This document shows positions 33,046 through 41,396 of a DNA stretch of 64,000 bases, piece by piece. Numbering within the stretch: position 1 is the stretch's first letter; every line of letters starts with the position of its first letter. Source of the stretch: Atlantibacter subterraneus (GTDB lineage: Bacteria > Pseudomonadota > Gammaproteobacteria > Enterobacterales > Enterobacteriaceae); assembly GCF_027853245.1 (NCBI RefSeq), contig NZ_JAPTZM010000007.1; one strand, written 5' to 3'. Made by a program: the position numbers and the translations under genes. The notes under the pieces were generated by a model that ran no database searches, had not been told where the DNA came from, and saw only the letters and a list, made by a program, of their open reading frames with translations.

Positions 33046-33827
33046 AACGGCTGGCTACGGTAGGCGATAACTGCGTGGATATCTATCCCCAGTTGGGCAA
33101 AGCGTTTTCCGGCGGCAACGCCGTTAATGTGGCGGTCTACAGCACGCGTTACGGGATGCAACCCGCCTGCGTCAGCTGGGTTGGTGAAGACGATTACGGC
33201 ACCATGCTGCGCCGCGATCTGGCGCAGCATGGCGTGGATATCTCCCATCTGCGGGTGATGCCCGGCGTAACGGCGCAAACCCAGGTGGAGCTGCGCAATA
33301 ACGATCGTATTCTCGGCGACTATACCGAAGGCGTGATGGCGGATTTCAGCGTCGACGAGCAGGAGCTTGCGTGGCTCCAGCAATTCGACATTATCCATTC
33401 CGCCATCTGGGGCCATGCGGAGTCCGCCTTCCCTGCGCTGAAGGCGGCAGGCAAAACCCTGTCGTTTGATTTTGCCGACAAATGGGAAAGCCCGCTGTGG
33501 CGCACGCTGCCGGAACACCTTGATTACGCTTTTGCCTCGGCAAATGAAGAAAACCCGTGGCTGCGCGACCGGCTGCAAACCATCGTGCAGTGCGGCGCAG
33601 GGACGGCGATCGCCACGCTCGGCGAAAACGGCAGCCTGGCATGGGACGGCACACAGTTCTGGCGAATGCCGCCGCAACAGGTTGAGGTGGTGGATACCAT
33701 GGGGGCCGGGGATTCCTACATTGCCGGGTTCCTGTGCGCTATCGCCAGCGGGTTGCCACTACAGGACGCCATGAAACAGGGCACCGAGTGCGCCGCGCGC
33801 ACCATTGGCTATCATGGTGCCTGGTAA
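33042..33827 (+). CDS. frlD: Fructoselysine 6-kinase
   Basis: The 261-residue PfkB-family kinase phosphorylates fructoselysine at C6 with ATP. The N-terminal GGNAVNVAVYSTRYG (about 24-38) and C-terminal DTMGAGDSYIAGFL (218-231, catalytic base Asp224) PfkB signatures are intact. Its start overlaps the frlC stop. It is the last structural gene; frlR follows after 100 bases. Confidence 0.95.
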   Translation: MKRLATVGDNCVDIYPQLGKAFSGGNAVNVAVYSTRYGMQPACVSWVGEDDYGTMLRRDLAQHGVDISHLRVMPGVTAQTQVELRNNDRILGDYTEGVMADFSVDEQELAWLQQFDIIHSAIWGHAESAFPALKAAGKTLSFDFADKWESPLWRTLPEHLDYAFASANEENPWLRDRLQTIVQCGAGTAIATLGENGSLAWDGTQFWRMPPQQVEVVDTMGAGDSYIAGFLCAIASGLPLQDAMKQGTECAARTIGYHGAW

Positions 33828-33927
33828 GGTCAGCGTTGGCGTGACAATCCGCACGCCAACGCCTGTTACTGATCCAAAAACGCTCATATAATCAACCCCA
33901 CTCTTCCTACAACTTCAGGGTCGATTC

Positions 33928-34662
33928 ATGCCAGCTACGGAGCGCTACTCACATCAACTCCTTTATGCCACCGTGCGCCAACGCCTGCTTGATGATATCG
34001 CGCAGGGGGTTTACCGGGCGGGCCAACAGATCCCGACTGAAAGCGAGTTATGCACGCTCTATAACGTCAGCCGCATCACCATTCGCAAAGCAATCAGCGA
34101 TCTGGTCAATGACGGCGTGCTGCAACGCTGGCAGGGGAAAGGCACCTTCGTCCAGAGTAAAAAGGTTGAAAACGCGCTGCTGACGGTAAGCGGCTTTACC
34201 GATTTCGGCGTGTCTCAGGGTAAACCGACCCGGGAAGAGGTGATCGAACTGGAGCGCATCAGCGCCGATCCGTTTTGCGAAAGGCTAAATATCCCCGGCG
34301 GCAGCGAGATTTTTCGCCTGATGCGGGTCATGTATCTCGACGACGAGCCGCTGTTTATCGACAGCTCCTGGATCCCGCTGTCCCGCTACCCGGCATTTGA
34401 CGAAATTTATACTGCGGGCGCATCTACCTATAAGTTGTTCCAGGAAAAATTCGACACCCGCGTGGTGAGCGATAAAAAGACGATTGATATCTTTATGGCC
34501 ACCAAAGCCGAGGCCCAAAGGCTTAAGTGCGAACTGGGCGAGCCGCTGTTTCGCATCAGTAAAATCGCCTTCGATCAGAATGCGAAGCCGGTTCACTACT
34601 CAGAGCTGTTCTGTCGCGCCAACCGCGTCAGCCTGACGATTGATAATCAGCGCCAGAAATAA
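33928..34662 (+). CDS. frlR: GntR-family regulator FrlR
   Basis: The 244-residue protein has an N-terminal winged helix (about 10-75, QRLLDDIAQGVYRAGQQIPTESELCTLYNVSRITIRKAISDLVNDGVLQRWQGKGTFV) and a C-terminal UTRA effector domain (about 95-235). This is the HutC subgroup of GntR regulators. It is predicted to control frlABCD, with an Amadori compound or phosphorylated intermediate as effector. It follows frlD with a 100-base gap that could hold its own promoter. In E. coli, yhfS-yhfZ and php separate frlR from trpS; here trpS is next. Confidence 0.93.
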   Translation: MPATERYSHQLLYATVRQRLLDDIAQGVYRAGQQIPTESELCTLYNVSRITIRKAISDLVNDGVLQRWQGKGTFVQSKKVENALLTVSGFTDFGVSQGKPTREEVIELERISADPFCERLNIPGGSEIFRLMRVMYLDDEPLFIDSSWIPLSRYPAFDEIYTAGASTYKLFQEKFDTRVVSDKKTIDIFMATKAEAQRLKCELGEPLFRISKIAFDQNAKPVHYSELFCRANRVSLTIDNQRQK

Positions 34663-34664
34663 AA

Positions 34665-34684
34665 AAGAGGGCCGAAGCCCTCTT
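34665..34684. terminator. Bidirectional terminator between frlR and trpS
   Basis: AAGAGGGC (34665-34672) and GCCCTCTT (34677-34684) form a stem with a CGAA loop. A run of A precedes it, giving TTTTTT on the minus strand after trpS, and GTTTTTC follows on the plus strand. Confidence 0.82.
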
Positions 34685-34704
34685 AACGTTTTTCGCAGCC
34701 AGAC

Positions 34705-35709
34705 TTACGGCTGGGCCACAAAGCCAATCACTTCGTAGACGTGCTTCAGCGTTTCGCTGGCGCGGGCGCGGGCTTTCGCCGCGCCGTCTTTCATCACGCT
34801 CTGCAGGAAGGCTTCGTCGTTACGGAAGCGATGATAGCGCTCCTGCAGCTCGGTCAGCATGCCGGAAACCGCTTCCGCGACTTCGCCTTTCAGATGGCCG
34901 TACATTTTGCCTTCGAAATGCTGCTCCAGCTCCGGAATGCTCTGGCCGGTGACGGCGGAAAGAATATCCAGCAGGTTGGAAACACCGGCTTTGTTCGCCA
35001 CGTCGTAGCGCACTACCGGCGGCTCGTCGGAATCGGTGACCGCGCGTTTAATTTTCTTCACCACCGACTTCGGATCTTCCAGCAGGCCGATCACGTTATT
35101 GCGGTTATCGTCAGACTTGGACATCTTTTTAGTCGGCTCAAGCAGCGACATTACGCGCGCGCCGGACTTCGGAATAAACGGCTCCGGCACTTTAAACACC
35201 TCGCCATACAGGGCGTTAAAGCGCTGGGCGATATCGCGGCTCAGCTCCAGGTGCTGTTTCTGGTCTTCACCCACCGGCACCTGGTTGGTTTGATACAGCA
35301 GAATATCCGCCGCCATCAGCACCGGGTAATCGAACAGCCCGGCGTTGATGTTTTCCGCGTAACGCGAAGATTTATCTTTAAACTGGGTCATGCGGCTCAG
35401 CTCGCCGAAGTAGGTGTAGCAGTTCAGCGCCCAGGCCAGCTGTGCGTGTTCCGGCACGTGCGACTGAACGAAGATAGTGCTTTTTTCCGGGTCGATACCG
35501 CAAGCCAGATACAGGGCCAGGGTGTCCAGGGTAGCTTTACGCAGCGCAGCCGGGTCCTGCCGGACGGTGATGGCGTGCTGATCGACGATGCAATAGATGC
35601 AGTGGTAGTCGTCCTGCATGTTGACCCACTGACGGAGTGCACCCATGTAGTTGCCGATAGTCAGTTCACCTGAGGGCTGTGCGCCACTAAATACGATGGG
35701 CTTACTCAT
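34705..35709 (-). CDS. trpS: Tryptophanyl-tRNA synthetase
   Basis: The 334-residue class I synthetase attaches tryptophan to its tRNA. The HIGH-equivalent is TIGNY in GAQPSGELTIGNYMGALRQW (about 9-28) and the KMSKS loop is intact in TKKMSKSDDNRN (about 193-204). Last gene of the large aroK-aroB-damX-dam-rpe-gph-trpS cluster; its ATG overlaps the end of gph by 8 bases. Confidence 0.98.
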   Translation of the reverse strand: MSKPIVFSGAQPSGELTIGNYMGALRQWVNMQDDYHCIYCIVDQHAITVRQDPAALRKATLDTLALYLACGIDPEKSTIFVQSHVPEHAQLAWALNCYTYFGELSRMTQFKDKSSRYAENINAGLFDYPVLMAADILLYQTNQVPVGEDQKQHLELSRDIAQRFNALYGEVFKVPEPFIPKSGARVMSLLEPTKKMSKSDDNRNNVIGLLEDPKSVVKKIKRAVTDSDEPPVVRYDVANKAGVSNLLDILSAVTGQSIPELEQHFEGKMYGHLKGEVAEAVSGMLTELQERYHRFRNDEAFLQSVMKDGAAKARARASETLKHVYEVIGFVAQP

Positions 35710-36463
35710 TTGTTAATTCCTGATTTTCACTGTGGGGAAGCCCAAGTGCGGGCAGAATGTCTTTGAAGTGATGGAACACCACGTCAGGGTTGCTCAGTTC
35801 AATCGCTTCGCCGTAGTTGTAACCGTAGGTCAGGCCGACGGAACGGCAGCCTGCGGCAGACGCAGCCAGAATATCATTGCGCGAATCGCCGACAAACAGC
35901 AGTTCGCCTGGTGCCATGCCTAATTTTTCCGCCACCAACAGCAGCGGCTCCGGGTGCGGTTTCTTATTCTTCACATCGTCGCCGCCGATCACCACGGTAA
36001 AGTATTTGGCGATATCCAGCGCTTCCAGCAGCGGCGCGACAAACGGCGTCGGCTTGTTGGTCACCAGCGCCATTGGAATATCATTTTCCGCCAGGGCGCT
36101 CAGGGTCGTGGCCACGTCCGGGAACAGCGCGCTACCTTCATCCACCGCATCGGCGTAGAAGCGGTCGAACAGCTTGCGCAGCATGCGTACACGATCGGCA
36201 TGCGGGATATCCGCGTCTTCAACCGCCGGTTTACCCGACGCCGCACGCTGTATATCACGCTCCTGGCGCGCCCAGGTCAGGGCGCGTTCCACCAGCACAT
36301 CCGCGCCGTTGCCAATCCAGGTAATTACCCGCGCCTCACCGGCCTGGGGTAATTCCAGCGCATACAGCGCCATATCCACCGCCGTGGCCAGGCCCGGCGC
36401 GCTGTCGACCAGCGTACCGTCCAGATCGAACGCCACGCCGCGAATATTATTAAACTTATCCAT
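35702..36463 (-). CDS. gph: Phosphoglycolate phosphatase
   Basis: The 253-residue HAD hydrolase has motif I FDLDGTLVDS (about 12-21), motif II LVTNKP and motif III/IV GDDVKNKKPHPEPLL and FVGDSRNDI. It removes phosphoglycolate formed from 3'-phosphoglycolate ends during DNA repair. It overlaps rpe by 8 bases upstream and trpS by 8 bases downstream, indicating tight translational coupling. Confidence 0.97.
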   Translation of the reverse strand: MDKFNNIRGVAFDLDGTLVDSAPGLATAVDMALYALELPQAGEARVITWIGNGADVLVERALTWARQERDIQRAASGKPAVEDADIPHADRVRMLRKLFDRFYADAVDEGSALFPDVATTLSALAENDIPMALVTNKPTPFVAPLLEALDIAKYFTVVIGGDDVKNKKPHPEPLLLVAEKLGMAPGELLFVGDSRNDILAASAAGCRSVGLTYGYNYGEAIELSNPDVVFHHFKDILPALGLPHSENQELTNE

Positions 36464-37133
36464 GACTTACCTTTGCCAGTTCACGACGCATCTCATCGAT
36501 AACCGCTTTGTAATCCGGGGCGTCGAACACTGCCGAGCCCGCAACAAACATATCCGCGCCTGCGGCGGCGATTTCACCAATGTTGGAGGCTTTGACGCCG
36601 CCATCCACTTCGAGACGAATATCATAACCCGAGGCGTCAATGCGTTGACGCACTTCGCGCAGCTTATCCAGGGTGTGCGGAATAAAAGACTGGCCGCCGA
36701 AACCGGGGTTAACCGACATCAGCAGGATCACATCCAGCTTATCCATTACGTGATCGAGATAGCTAAGCGGCGTCGCCGGGTTAAACACCAGGCCCGCTTT
36801 ACAGCCGTGCTCTTTGATCAGCTGTAAAGAGCGATCCACATGCTCGGAGGCTTCCGGATGGAAGGTGATATAGCTGGCACCCGCCGCGGCGAAATCAGGA
36901 ATAATGCGGTCCACCGGTTTCACCATCAGATGCACATCAATCGGCGCGGTGATCCCGTATTTGCGCAGCGCCTTCAGCACCATCGGGCCGATGGTTAAAT
37001 TCGGCACATAGTGGTTATCCATCACGTCGAAATGAACGACATCGGCACCAGCGGCCAACGCAGCGGCGGTATCCTCACCCAGACGGGCAAAATCGGCCGA
37101 CAGAATCGAGGGGGCAATCAAAAACTGTTTCAT
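36456..37133 (-). CDS. rpe: Ribulose-phosphate 3-epimerase
   Basis: The 225-residue TIM-barrel enzyme interconverts ribulose 5-phosphate and xylulose 5-phosphate in the pentose phosphate pathway. Motifs include IAPSILSADFARLGED (6-21), HFDVMDNHYVPNLTIG (about 34-49), IDVHLMV and SVNPGFGGQSFI, and LEVDGGV. The ATG at 37131-37133 begins the conserved MKQFLIAPSIL; an upstream in-frame extension overlaps dam and is not conserved. It is 40 bases after dam. Confidence 0.97.
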   Translation of the reverse strand: MKQFLIAPSILSADFARLGEDTAAALAAGADVVHFDVMDNHYVPNLTIGPMVLKALRKYGITAPIDVHLMVKPVDRIIPDFAAAGASYITFHPEASEHVDRSLQLIKEHGCKAGLVFNPATPLSYLDHVMDKLDVILLMSVNPGFGGQSFIPHTLDKLREVRQRIDASGYDIRLEVDGGVKASNIGEIAAAGADMFVAGSAVFDAPDYKAVIDEMRRELAKVSHG

Positions 37134-37173
37134 CCGCTTCTCCATAAGTGTGTTGTGCGGCGGGCGAAACGGC

Positions 37174-37989
37174 TCAGGCGGAATAGAGCGCCAGCAGTTC
37201 GTCCACTTTTTTACGGGTGCCGCCATTGCTGCTAATACTACGTCGCGCCCGCACCACGTGCAGGTCGTCAGCTTGCCGATACCACTGGCGGGTAAGTTCG
37301 GTATCGTGATTTGAAATCAACACCGGAACCTGGCTGACTTTAAGCCCATGAGCCAGATCGGCGAGATGCTGTTGCTGCTCGAAATTAAAACTGTTGGTGT
37401 GGTACGCGGTGAAATTTGCGGTGGCGGAAAGCGGCGCATAGGGCGGATCGCAATACACCACCGTGCCCTGCTGCGCGCGCGCCATGCTGCTGGCGTAACC
37501 TTCGCAAATAAACAGCGCGTTACGCGCCCGCTCCGCGAAGTGATACAGCTCATCTTCCGGGAAATAGGGTTTGCGATAACGCCCAAACGGGACGTTGAAC
37601 TCGCCGCGTAAATTATACCGACACAGGCCATTGTAACCATGACGGTTGAGATACAAAAACAGCAGCGCGCGCCGGAACGGATCCTGGCTCTGATTAAATT
37701 CGTCACGCAGCTGGTAATAAACCTCGGACTGGTTTGACTCCGGCGTGAACAAATCCCGCGACTGCTGCACGTACTCATCGGTCTGGGTCTTGACGATGTT
37801 GTACAGGCTAATCAAATCGCTGTTGATGTCTGCGAGAATATAGCGCGAATAGTCAGTATTGAGGAAAACCGACCCTGCGCCAACGAAAGGTTCTATCAGG
37901 CAGTCACCCTGAGGAAGGTGCTTTTTGATTTCATCCAGCAGGGGGTATTTCCCCCCTGCCCATTTAAGAAAAGCGCGTTTTTTTTTCAT
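37174..37989 (-). CDS. dam: DNA adenine methyltransferase
   Basis: The 271-residue N6-adenine methylase modifies GATC. The SAM motif FLKWAGGKYPLLDEI (7-21) and catalytic DPPY at 181-184 are intact. It is needed for mismatch-repair strand choice and for initiation timing via SeqA. It is a few residues shorter at the C-terminus than the 278-residue E. coli protein, which is usual in relatives. Located between damX and rpe. Confidence 0.97.
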   Translation of the reverse strand: MKKKRAFLKWAGGKYPLLDEIKKHLPQGDCLIEPFVGAGSVFLNTDYSRYILADINSDLISLYNIVKTQTDEYVQQSRDLFTPESNQSEVYYQLRDEFNQSQDPFRRALLFLYLNRHGYNGLCRYNLRGEFNVPFGRYRKPYFPEDELYHFAERARNALFICEGYASSMARAQQGTVVYCDPPYAPLSATANFTAYHTNSFNFEQQQHLADLAHGLKVSQVPVLISNHDTELTRQWYRQADDLHVVRARRSISSNGGTRKKVDELLALYSA

Positions 37990-38055
37990 GCTGTCTTACT
38001 GATTAACCTTCTCTATCCAGGGAGAAGGCTCCTGGAGCATCCTGCGCTTTGATCA

Positions 38056-39342
38056 TTACTTCAGATCGGCCTGAACCTGATGGATCGGTTTCGCCCATGG
38101 GTTTTTGGCCTGTACATCCGCCGGTAAGGTAGATACCGCACGCTTCGCGTCTTCTTTTGATGCATAAACGCCGCTGACCAACACATACCAGGGCTGCCCG
38201 TTACGCGTTGTCTGGTACACCACGTAGTTTTTCAGGCTCTCTTTCTTCGCCCAGGCATTCAGGTTGTTATAGTTCGACGAACTGCTCAACTGAAGCGTGT
38301 AGTGGCTGGAAGGCGCTGATTTCAGTGAACCGACGTTGCCGCTTGACGCGCCTGCGCTGGCTGCCGGTACTGATGCGGTCGCCGTCGCGGCTGGCGCGCT
38401 GGTGGTCGCTTTCGGCGCAGTAGCCGTTGCCGTCGGCGCTTTAACCGGGGCGCTGGCGCTGCCGGAATTGGCTGCAGGCGCGGTTTGTTTCACGGTCGCC
38501 GTCGGTTTTGTTTCTGTGGCTTTCGGCGCAACTGGCTGGCGAGCCGGTGCGGTTTGCGTGGCCTGCGTTTTACGCGGCGCAGGTTCAATCACCGCCTGTT
38601 TGCGTTCGGTACGCGCAGGCTGCGCTTCATTGCTTGCAGCCTGTCGGCTGGCATTGCTGCCGGTAGACGCCACGGTAGCCGGTTCAGTCGGCAGCGTGGA
38701 ATTGGTCACCGCCGCATCAATCTGGCCCTGCTGCGCAGTCAGCGCATTATTCAGGTCGCCCTGGACTTCAACACGTTGCTGGCCTTCAGGTGCCGCAGTC
38801 ACCTGGCCCTGAGTCGGGGTGGAGGAAACCGGCGGTAAAGAGATATCCTGGCCGTTGGACGGATTCTCAGCGGAGGTCGCGCCCGGCGCTGGCTGGGTGC
38901 CATTGGCCTGGTTAGCGGCAGAGTTATCGCCGCCGTTGAGATTAACGCTCTTCTCGGCAGGTTGATTCTGCGCAGTGGTGGAATCGGACGATGGAGCCTT
39001 GAGCGCGGAGCCGATGCCGATAATCAGCAGCAACAGCACCAGAATGCCGACGCCCATCATGATGTGCTGGCGGGAAACCGGCCCTTTGGCGGGCGCTTTT
39101 TTACGTTTGCGCGGACGGCGCTCAACATCGGCGTCATCGGCTAATTCTTCTTCCGCTTCATACTCCGCCTCTTCGTCACGCGCGCGGCGCGCGCGCGTCG
39201 GACGGCGATCGTCCGCGTCAAGATCGACATCGTCGATATTCAGCTGCGGTTCGTTGTCGTACTCGGAAGATTTACGGGAACGACCAGTACGACGATCGCT
39301 GGGATCGGGTTTCAGCTCGTCTTCTGGTTTAAATTCATCCAT
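38056..39342 (-). CDS. damX: Cell-division SPOR protein DamX
   Basis: The 428-residue bitopic membrane protein has an acidic and Arg-rich cytoplasmic part (1-about 92), one membrane helix (about 94-114, MMGVGILVLLLLIIGIGSAL), a long Pro/Ala/Thr/Gln-rich periplasmic linker (about 115-340) and a C-terminal SPOR domain (about 345-422) that binds denuded septal peptidoglycan. It localises to the division ring. I chose the ATG at 39342 (MDEFKPEDELK); it gives exactly the E. coli length, and the alternative start four codons upstream has no support. Confidence 0.95.
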   Translation of the reverse strand: MDEFKPEDELKPDPSDRRTGRSRKSSEYDNEPQLNIDDVDLDADDRRPTRARRARDEEAEYEAEEELADDADVERRPRKRKKAPAKGPVSRQHIMMGVGILVLLLLIIGIGSALKAPSSDSTTAQNQPAEKSVNLNGGDNSAANQANGTQPAPGATSAENPSNGQDISLPPVSSTPTQGQVTAAPEGQQRVEVQGDLNNALTAQQGQIDAAVTNSTLPTEPATVASTGSNASRQAASNEAQPARTERKQAVIEPAPRKTQATQTAPARQPVAPKATETKPTATVKQTAPAANSGSASAPVKAPTATATAPKATTSAPAATATASVPAASAGASSGNVGSLKSAPSSHYTLQLSSSSNYNNLNAWAKKESLKNYVVYQTTRNGQPWYVLVSGVYASKEDAKRAVSTLPADVQAKNPWAKPIHQVQADLK

Positions 39343-39430
39343 TTCACACCCCACTAAAAGGCTTATGTCAGTATTACTGCCACATCACCTGAATTAAACA
39401 TCGCCTGTCGGCGAAATACCTTTTTAATAG

Positions 39431-40519
39431 TTACGCTTGCTGACAATCCGCAATCGCGCTGAGTACCAGCTCGTGCGATACGCCGCCGCGTACCTCACTT
39501 TGACCAATTGCCAGCGGCAGCACCAGACGGAGCTCGCCAGCCAATACTTTTTTATCGCGCATCATGTGCGGCAAATAAGCGCCAGGCGACATGCTCTGCG
39601 GGCCATTCACCGGCAACCCTGCTCGTTTAAGCAGCGTAATGATGCGCTGAATATCCTGTTCGCCAAACTGTCCTAACCGCTGCGCGGTACGCGCTGCCAT
39701 CACCATACCGGCTGCAACGGCTTCGCCATGCAGCCAGTTGCCGTAGCCCATTTCCGCTTCGATGGCGTGGCCGAAGGTATGGCCCAGATTGAGTAAAGCA
39801 CGTAAGCCGCTTTCGCGCTCGTCTGCTGCCACAACTTCTGCTTTCAGCTCACAACAACGGCGAATGCAGTACGCCATGGCCGTGGTGTCGAGCGCCATCA
39901 CTGCATCCAGATTGGCTTCCAGCCAGTCAAAGAATTCGCCATCAAGAATGATGCCGTACTTGATGACTTCGGCCAGGCCGGAGGAGAGTTCGCGGGGAGG
40001 GAGGGTTTTTAAACAATCCAGATCGACCACCACCGACGCAGGCTGATAAAACGCGCCGATCATGTTTTTGCCGAGCGGGTGGTTAACGGCGGTTTTGCCG
40101 CCAACTGAGGAGTCGACTTGCGAAAGCAGCGTCGTCGGCACCTGAATAAAACGTACGCCGCGCTGATAACAGGCCGCGGCGAAACCGGTGAGATCGCCAA
40201 TCACGCCGCCGCCAAGCGCGACGAGCGTCGTATCCCGACCGTGGGGTTTTTCTAATAACGCACTGAAGACGGTTTCCAGCACGGCGAGGCTTTTATGTTG
40301 CTCGCCATCAGGAAGGATAACCTGATCGACTTTGACACCCGCCTGTTCCAGCACCTGACGGACTTTATCAAGGTACAGCGGGGCCAGCGTTTCGTTAGTG
40401 ACCAACATCGTCTGGTCACCCGCGCGCAAAGGCCAAAATGAAGCCGGCTGGTTGAATAAGCCGGCAGCGATGGTGATAGGGTAACTGCGTTCCCCGAGAG
40501 TGACTGTTAACTGCTCCAT
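39431..40519 (-). CDS. aroB: 3-dehydroquinate synthase
   Basis: The 362-residue NAD- and zinc-dependent enzyme catalyses the second step of the shikimate pathway. Motifs are LPDGEQHKSL, ALGGGVIGDLTGFAAACYQRG (about 101-121), TTLLSQVDSSVGGKTAVNHPLGKN (about 135-158) and NLGHTFGHAIE (zinc His, about 260-270). The start MEQLTVTLGERSYP at 40519 gives the family length; a start four codons earlier is less likely. It lies 56 bases after aroK. Confidence 0.97.
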   Translation of the reverse strand: MEQLTVTLGERSYPITIAAGLFNQPASFWPLRAGDQTMLVTNETLAPLYLDKVRQVLEQAGVKVDQVILPDGEQHKSLAVLETVFSALLEKPHGRDTTLVALGGGVIGDLTGFAAACYQRGVRFIQVPTTLLSQVDSSVGGKTAVNHPLGKNMIGAFYQPASVVVDLDCLKTLPPRELSSGLAEVIKYGIILDGEFFDWLEANLDAVMALDTTAMAYCIRRCCELKAEVVAADERESGLRALLNLGHTFGHAIEAEMGYGNWLHGEAVAAGMVMAARTAQRLGQFGEQDIQRIITLLKRAGLPVNGPQSMSPGAYLPHMMRDKKVLAGELRLVLPLAIGQSEVRGGVSHELVLSAIADCQQA

Positions 40520-40575
40520 GACGCTCAACACCTTCTGTTGCTTGTACCCGCGGGCGAGTGTTTATTTAGCCAGAA

Positions 40576-41097
40576 TCAGTTGTTTTCCAGCATATGAATA
40601 ATCTGGTTTGCCACAACTTTCGCGCTTTGATCGTCAGTGCGAATGGTTACGTCGGCAATCTCTTCATACAGCGGATTGCGTTCACCGGCCAGCGCTTCCA
40701 GAACTTCGCGAGGCGGGGTTTCAACCTGCAACAAAGGACGCTTTTTATCGCGCTGGGTACGAGCCAGTTGTTTTTCGATGGTTGTCTCAAGGTAAACCAC
40801 GACGCCGCGAGCGGAGAGACGGTTACGGGTTTCGCGAGATTTTACAGAGCCGCCGCCGGTTGCCAGAACAATGCCTTGCTTCTCGGTGAGTTCATTGATG
40901 ACTTTTTCTTCTCTGTCACGGAAGCCTTCTTCGCCTTCAACGTCGAAGACCCAACCTACATCAGCGCCGGTTCGTTTCTCAATCTCTTGATCAGAATCGT
41001 AAAATTCCATATTGAGCTGCTGAGCTAACTGACGCCCAATCGTGCTTTTGCCAGCACCCATCGGCCCAACCAGAAAGATATTGCGTTTCTCTGCCAT
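40576..41097 (-). CDS. aroK: Shikimate kinase I
   Basis: The 173-residue P-loop kinase phosphorylates shikimate. Walker A GPMGAGKST (11-19), the shikimate-binding DSDQEIE (34-40), LATGGGSV (78-85) and the lid RDKKRPLLQ are present. It is the first gene of the aroK-to-trpS cluster, and its 299-base upstream region separates it from hofQ. Confidence 0.97.
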   Translation of the reverse strand: MAEKRNIFLVGPMGAGKSTIGRQLAQQLNMEFYDSDQEIEKRTGADVGWVFDVEGEEGFRDREEKVINELTEKQGIVLATGGGSVKSRETRNRLSARGVVVYLETTIEKQLARTQRDKKRPLLQVETPPREVLEALAGERNPLYEEIADVTIRTDDQSAKVVANQIIHMLENN

Positions 41098-41396
41098 TTT
41101 TTTGGTACTACTAAGACAATTCGTTGATGGTAAACCCGCTGCGCTTCATGTTTGCGTTACGGATAATGAACTGAAACCTCTTTATGCGATAGTGCGAGAG
41201 TCAGACCAAAAATTATCTCAACACTCAAGGTGGTTTGGCAACCGATTAAATTACCGCGCCCGAAGAGCTGGAGGGAAAAACGCCATCGGGAGTACCGAAT
41301 TGGGCTGACACTCAAATCGGTACTCCTTGTATGCTAATTCGAGTCTGACGTCAAACGCCCGACCGAAGAAAAATGTGAAATCGACAATAAAGGACG
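41098..41396 (-). promoter_or_regulatory. hofQ-aroK intergenic region
   Basis: This 299-base stretch carries no gene. It must contain the aroK promoter(s), which in E. coli drive the whole cluster, and a long hairpin near the hofQ end (listed separately). I see no other clear motif. Confidence 0.5.
41289..41326 (-). terminator. Probable terminator of the hof operon
   Basis: GGAGTACCGA (41289-41298) and TCGGTACTCC (41317-41326) are perfect 10-base inverted repeats with further partial pairing inside. On the minus strand they follow hofQ by 70 bases and are followed within about 10 bases by GTTTTTCCC. Confidence 0.5.

Noticed and set aside
38340..38900. Low-complexity repeat region
   Set aside because: It is the Ala/Pro/Thr/Gln-rich periplasmic linker of DamX, normal for that protein.
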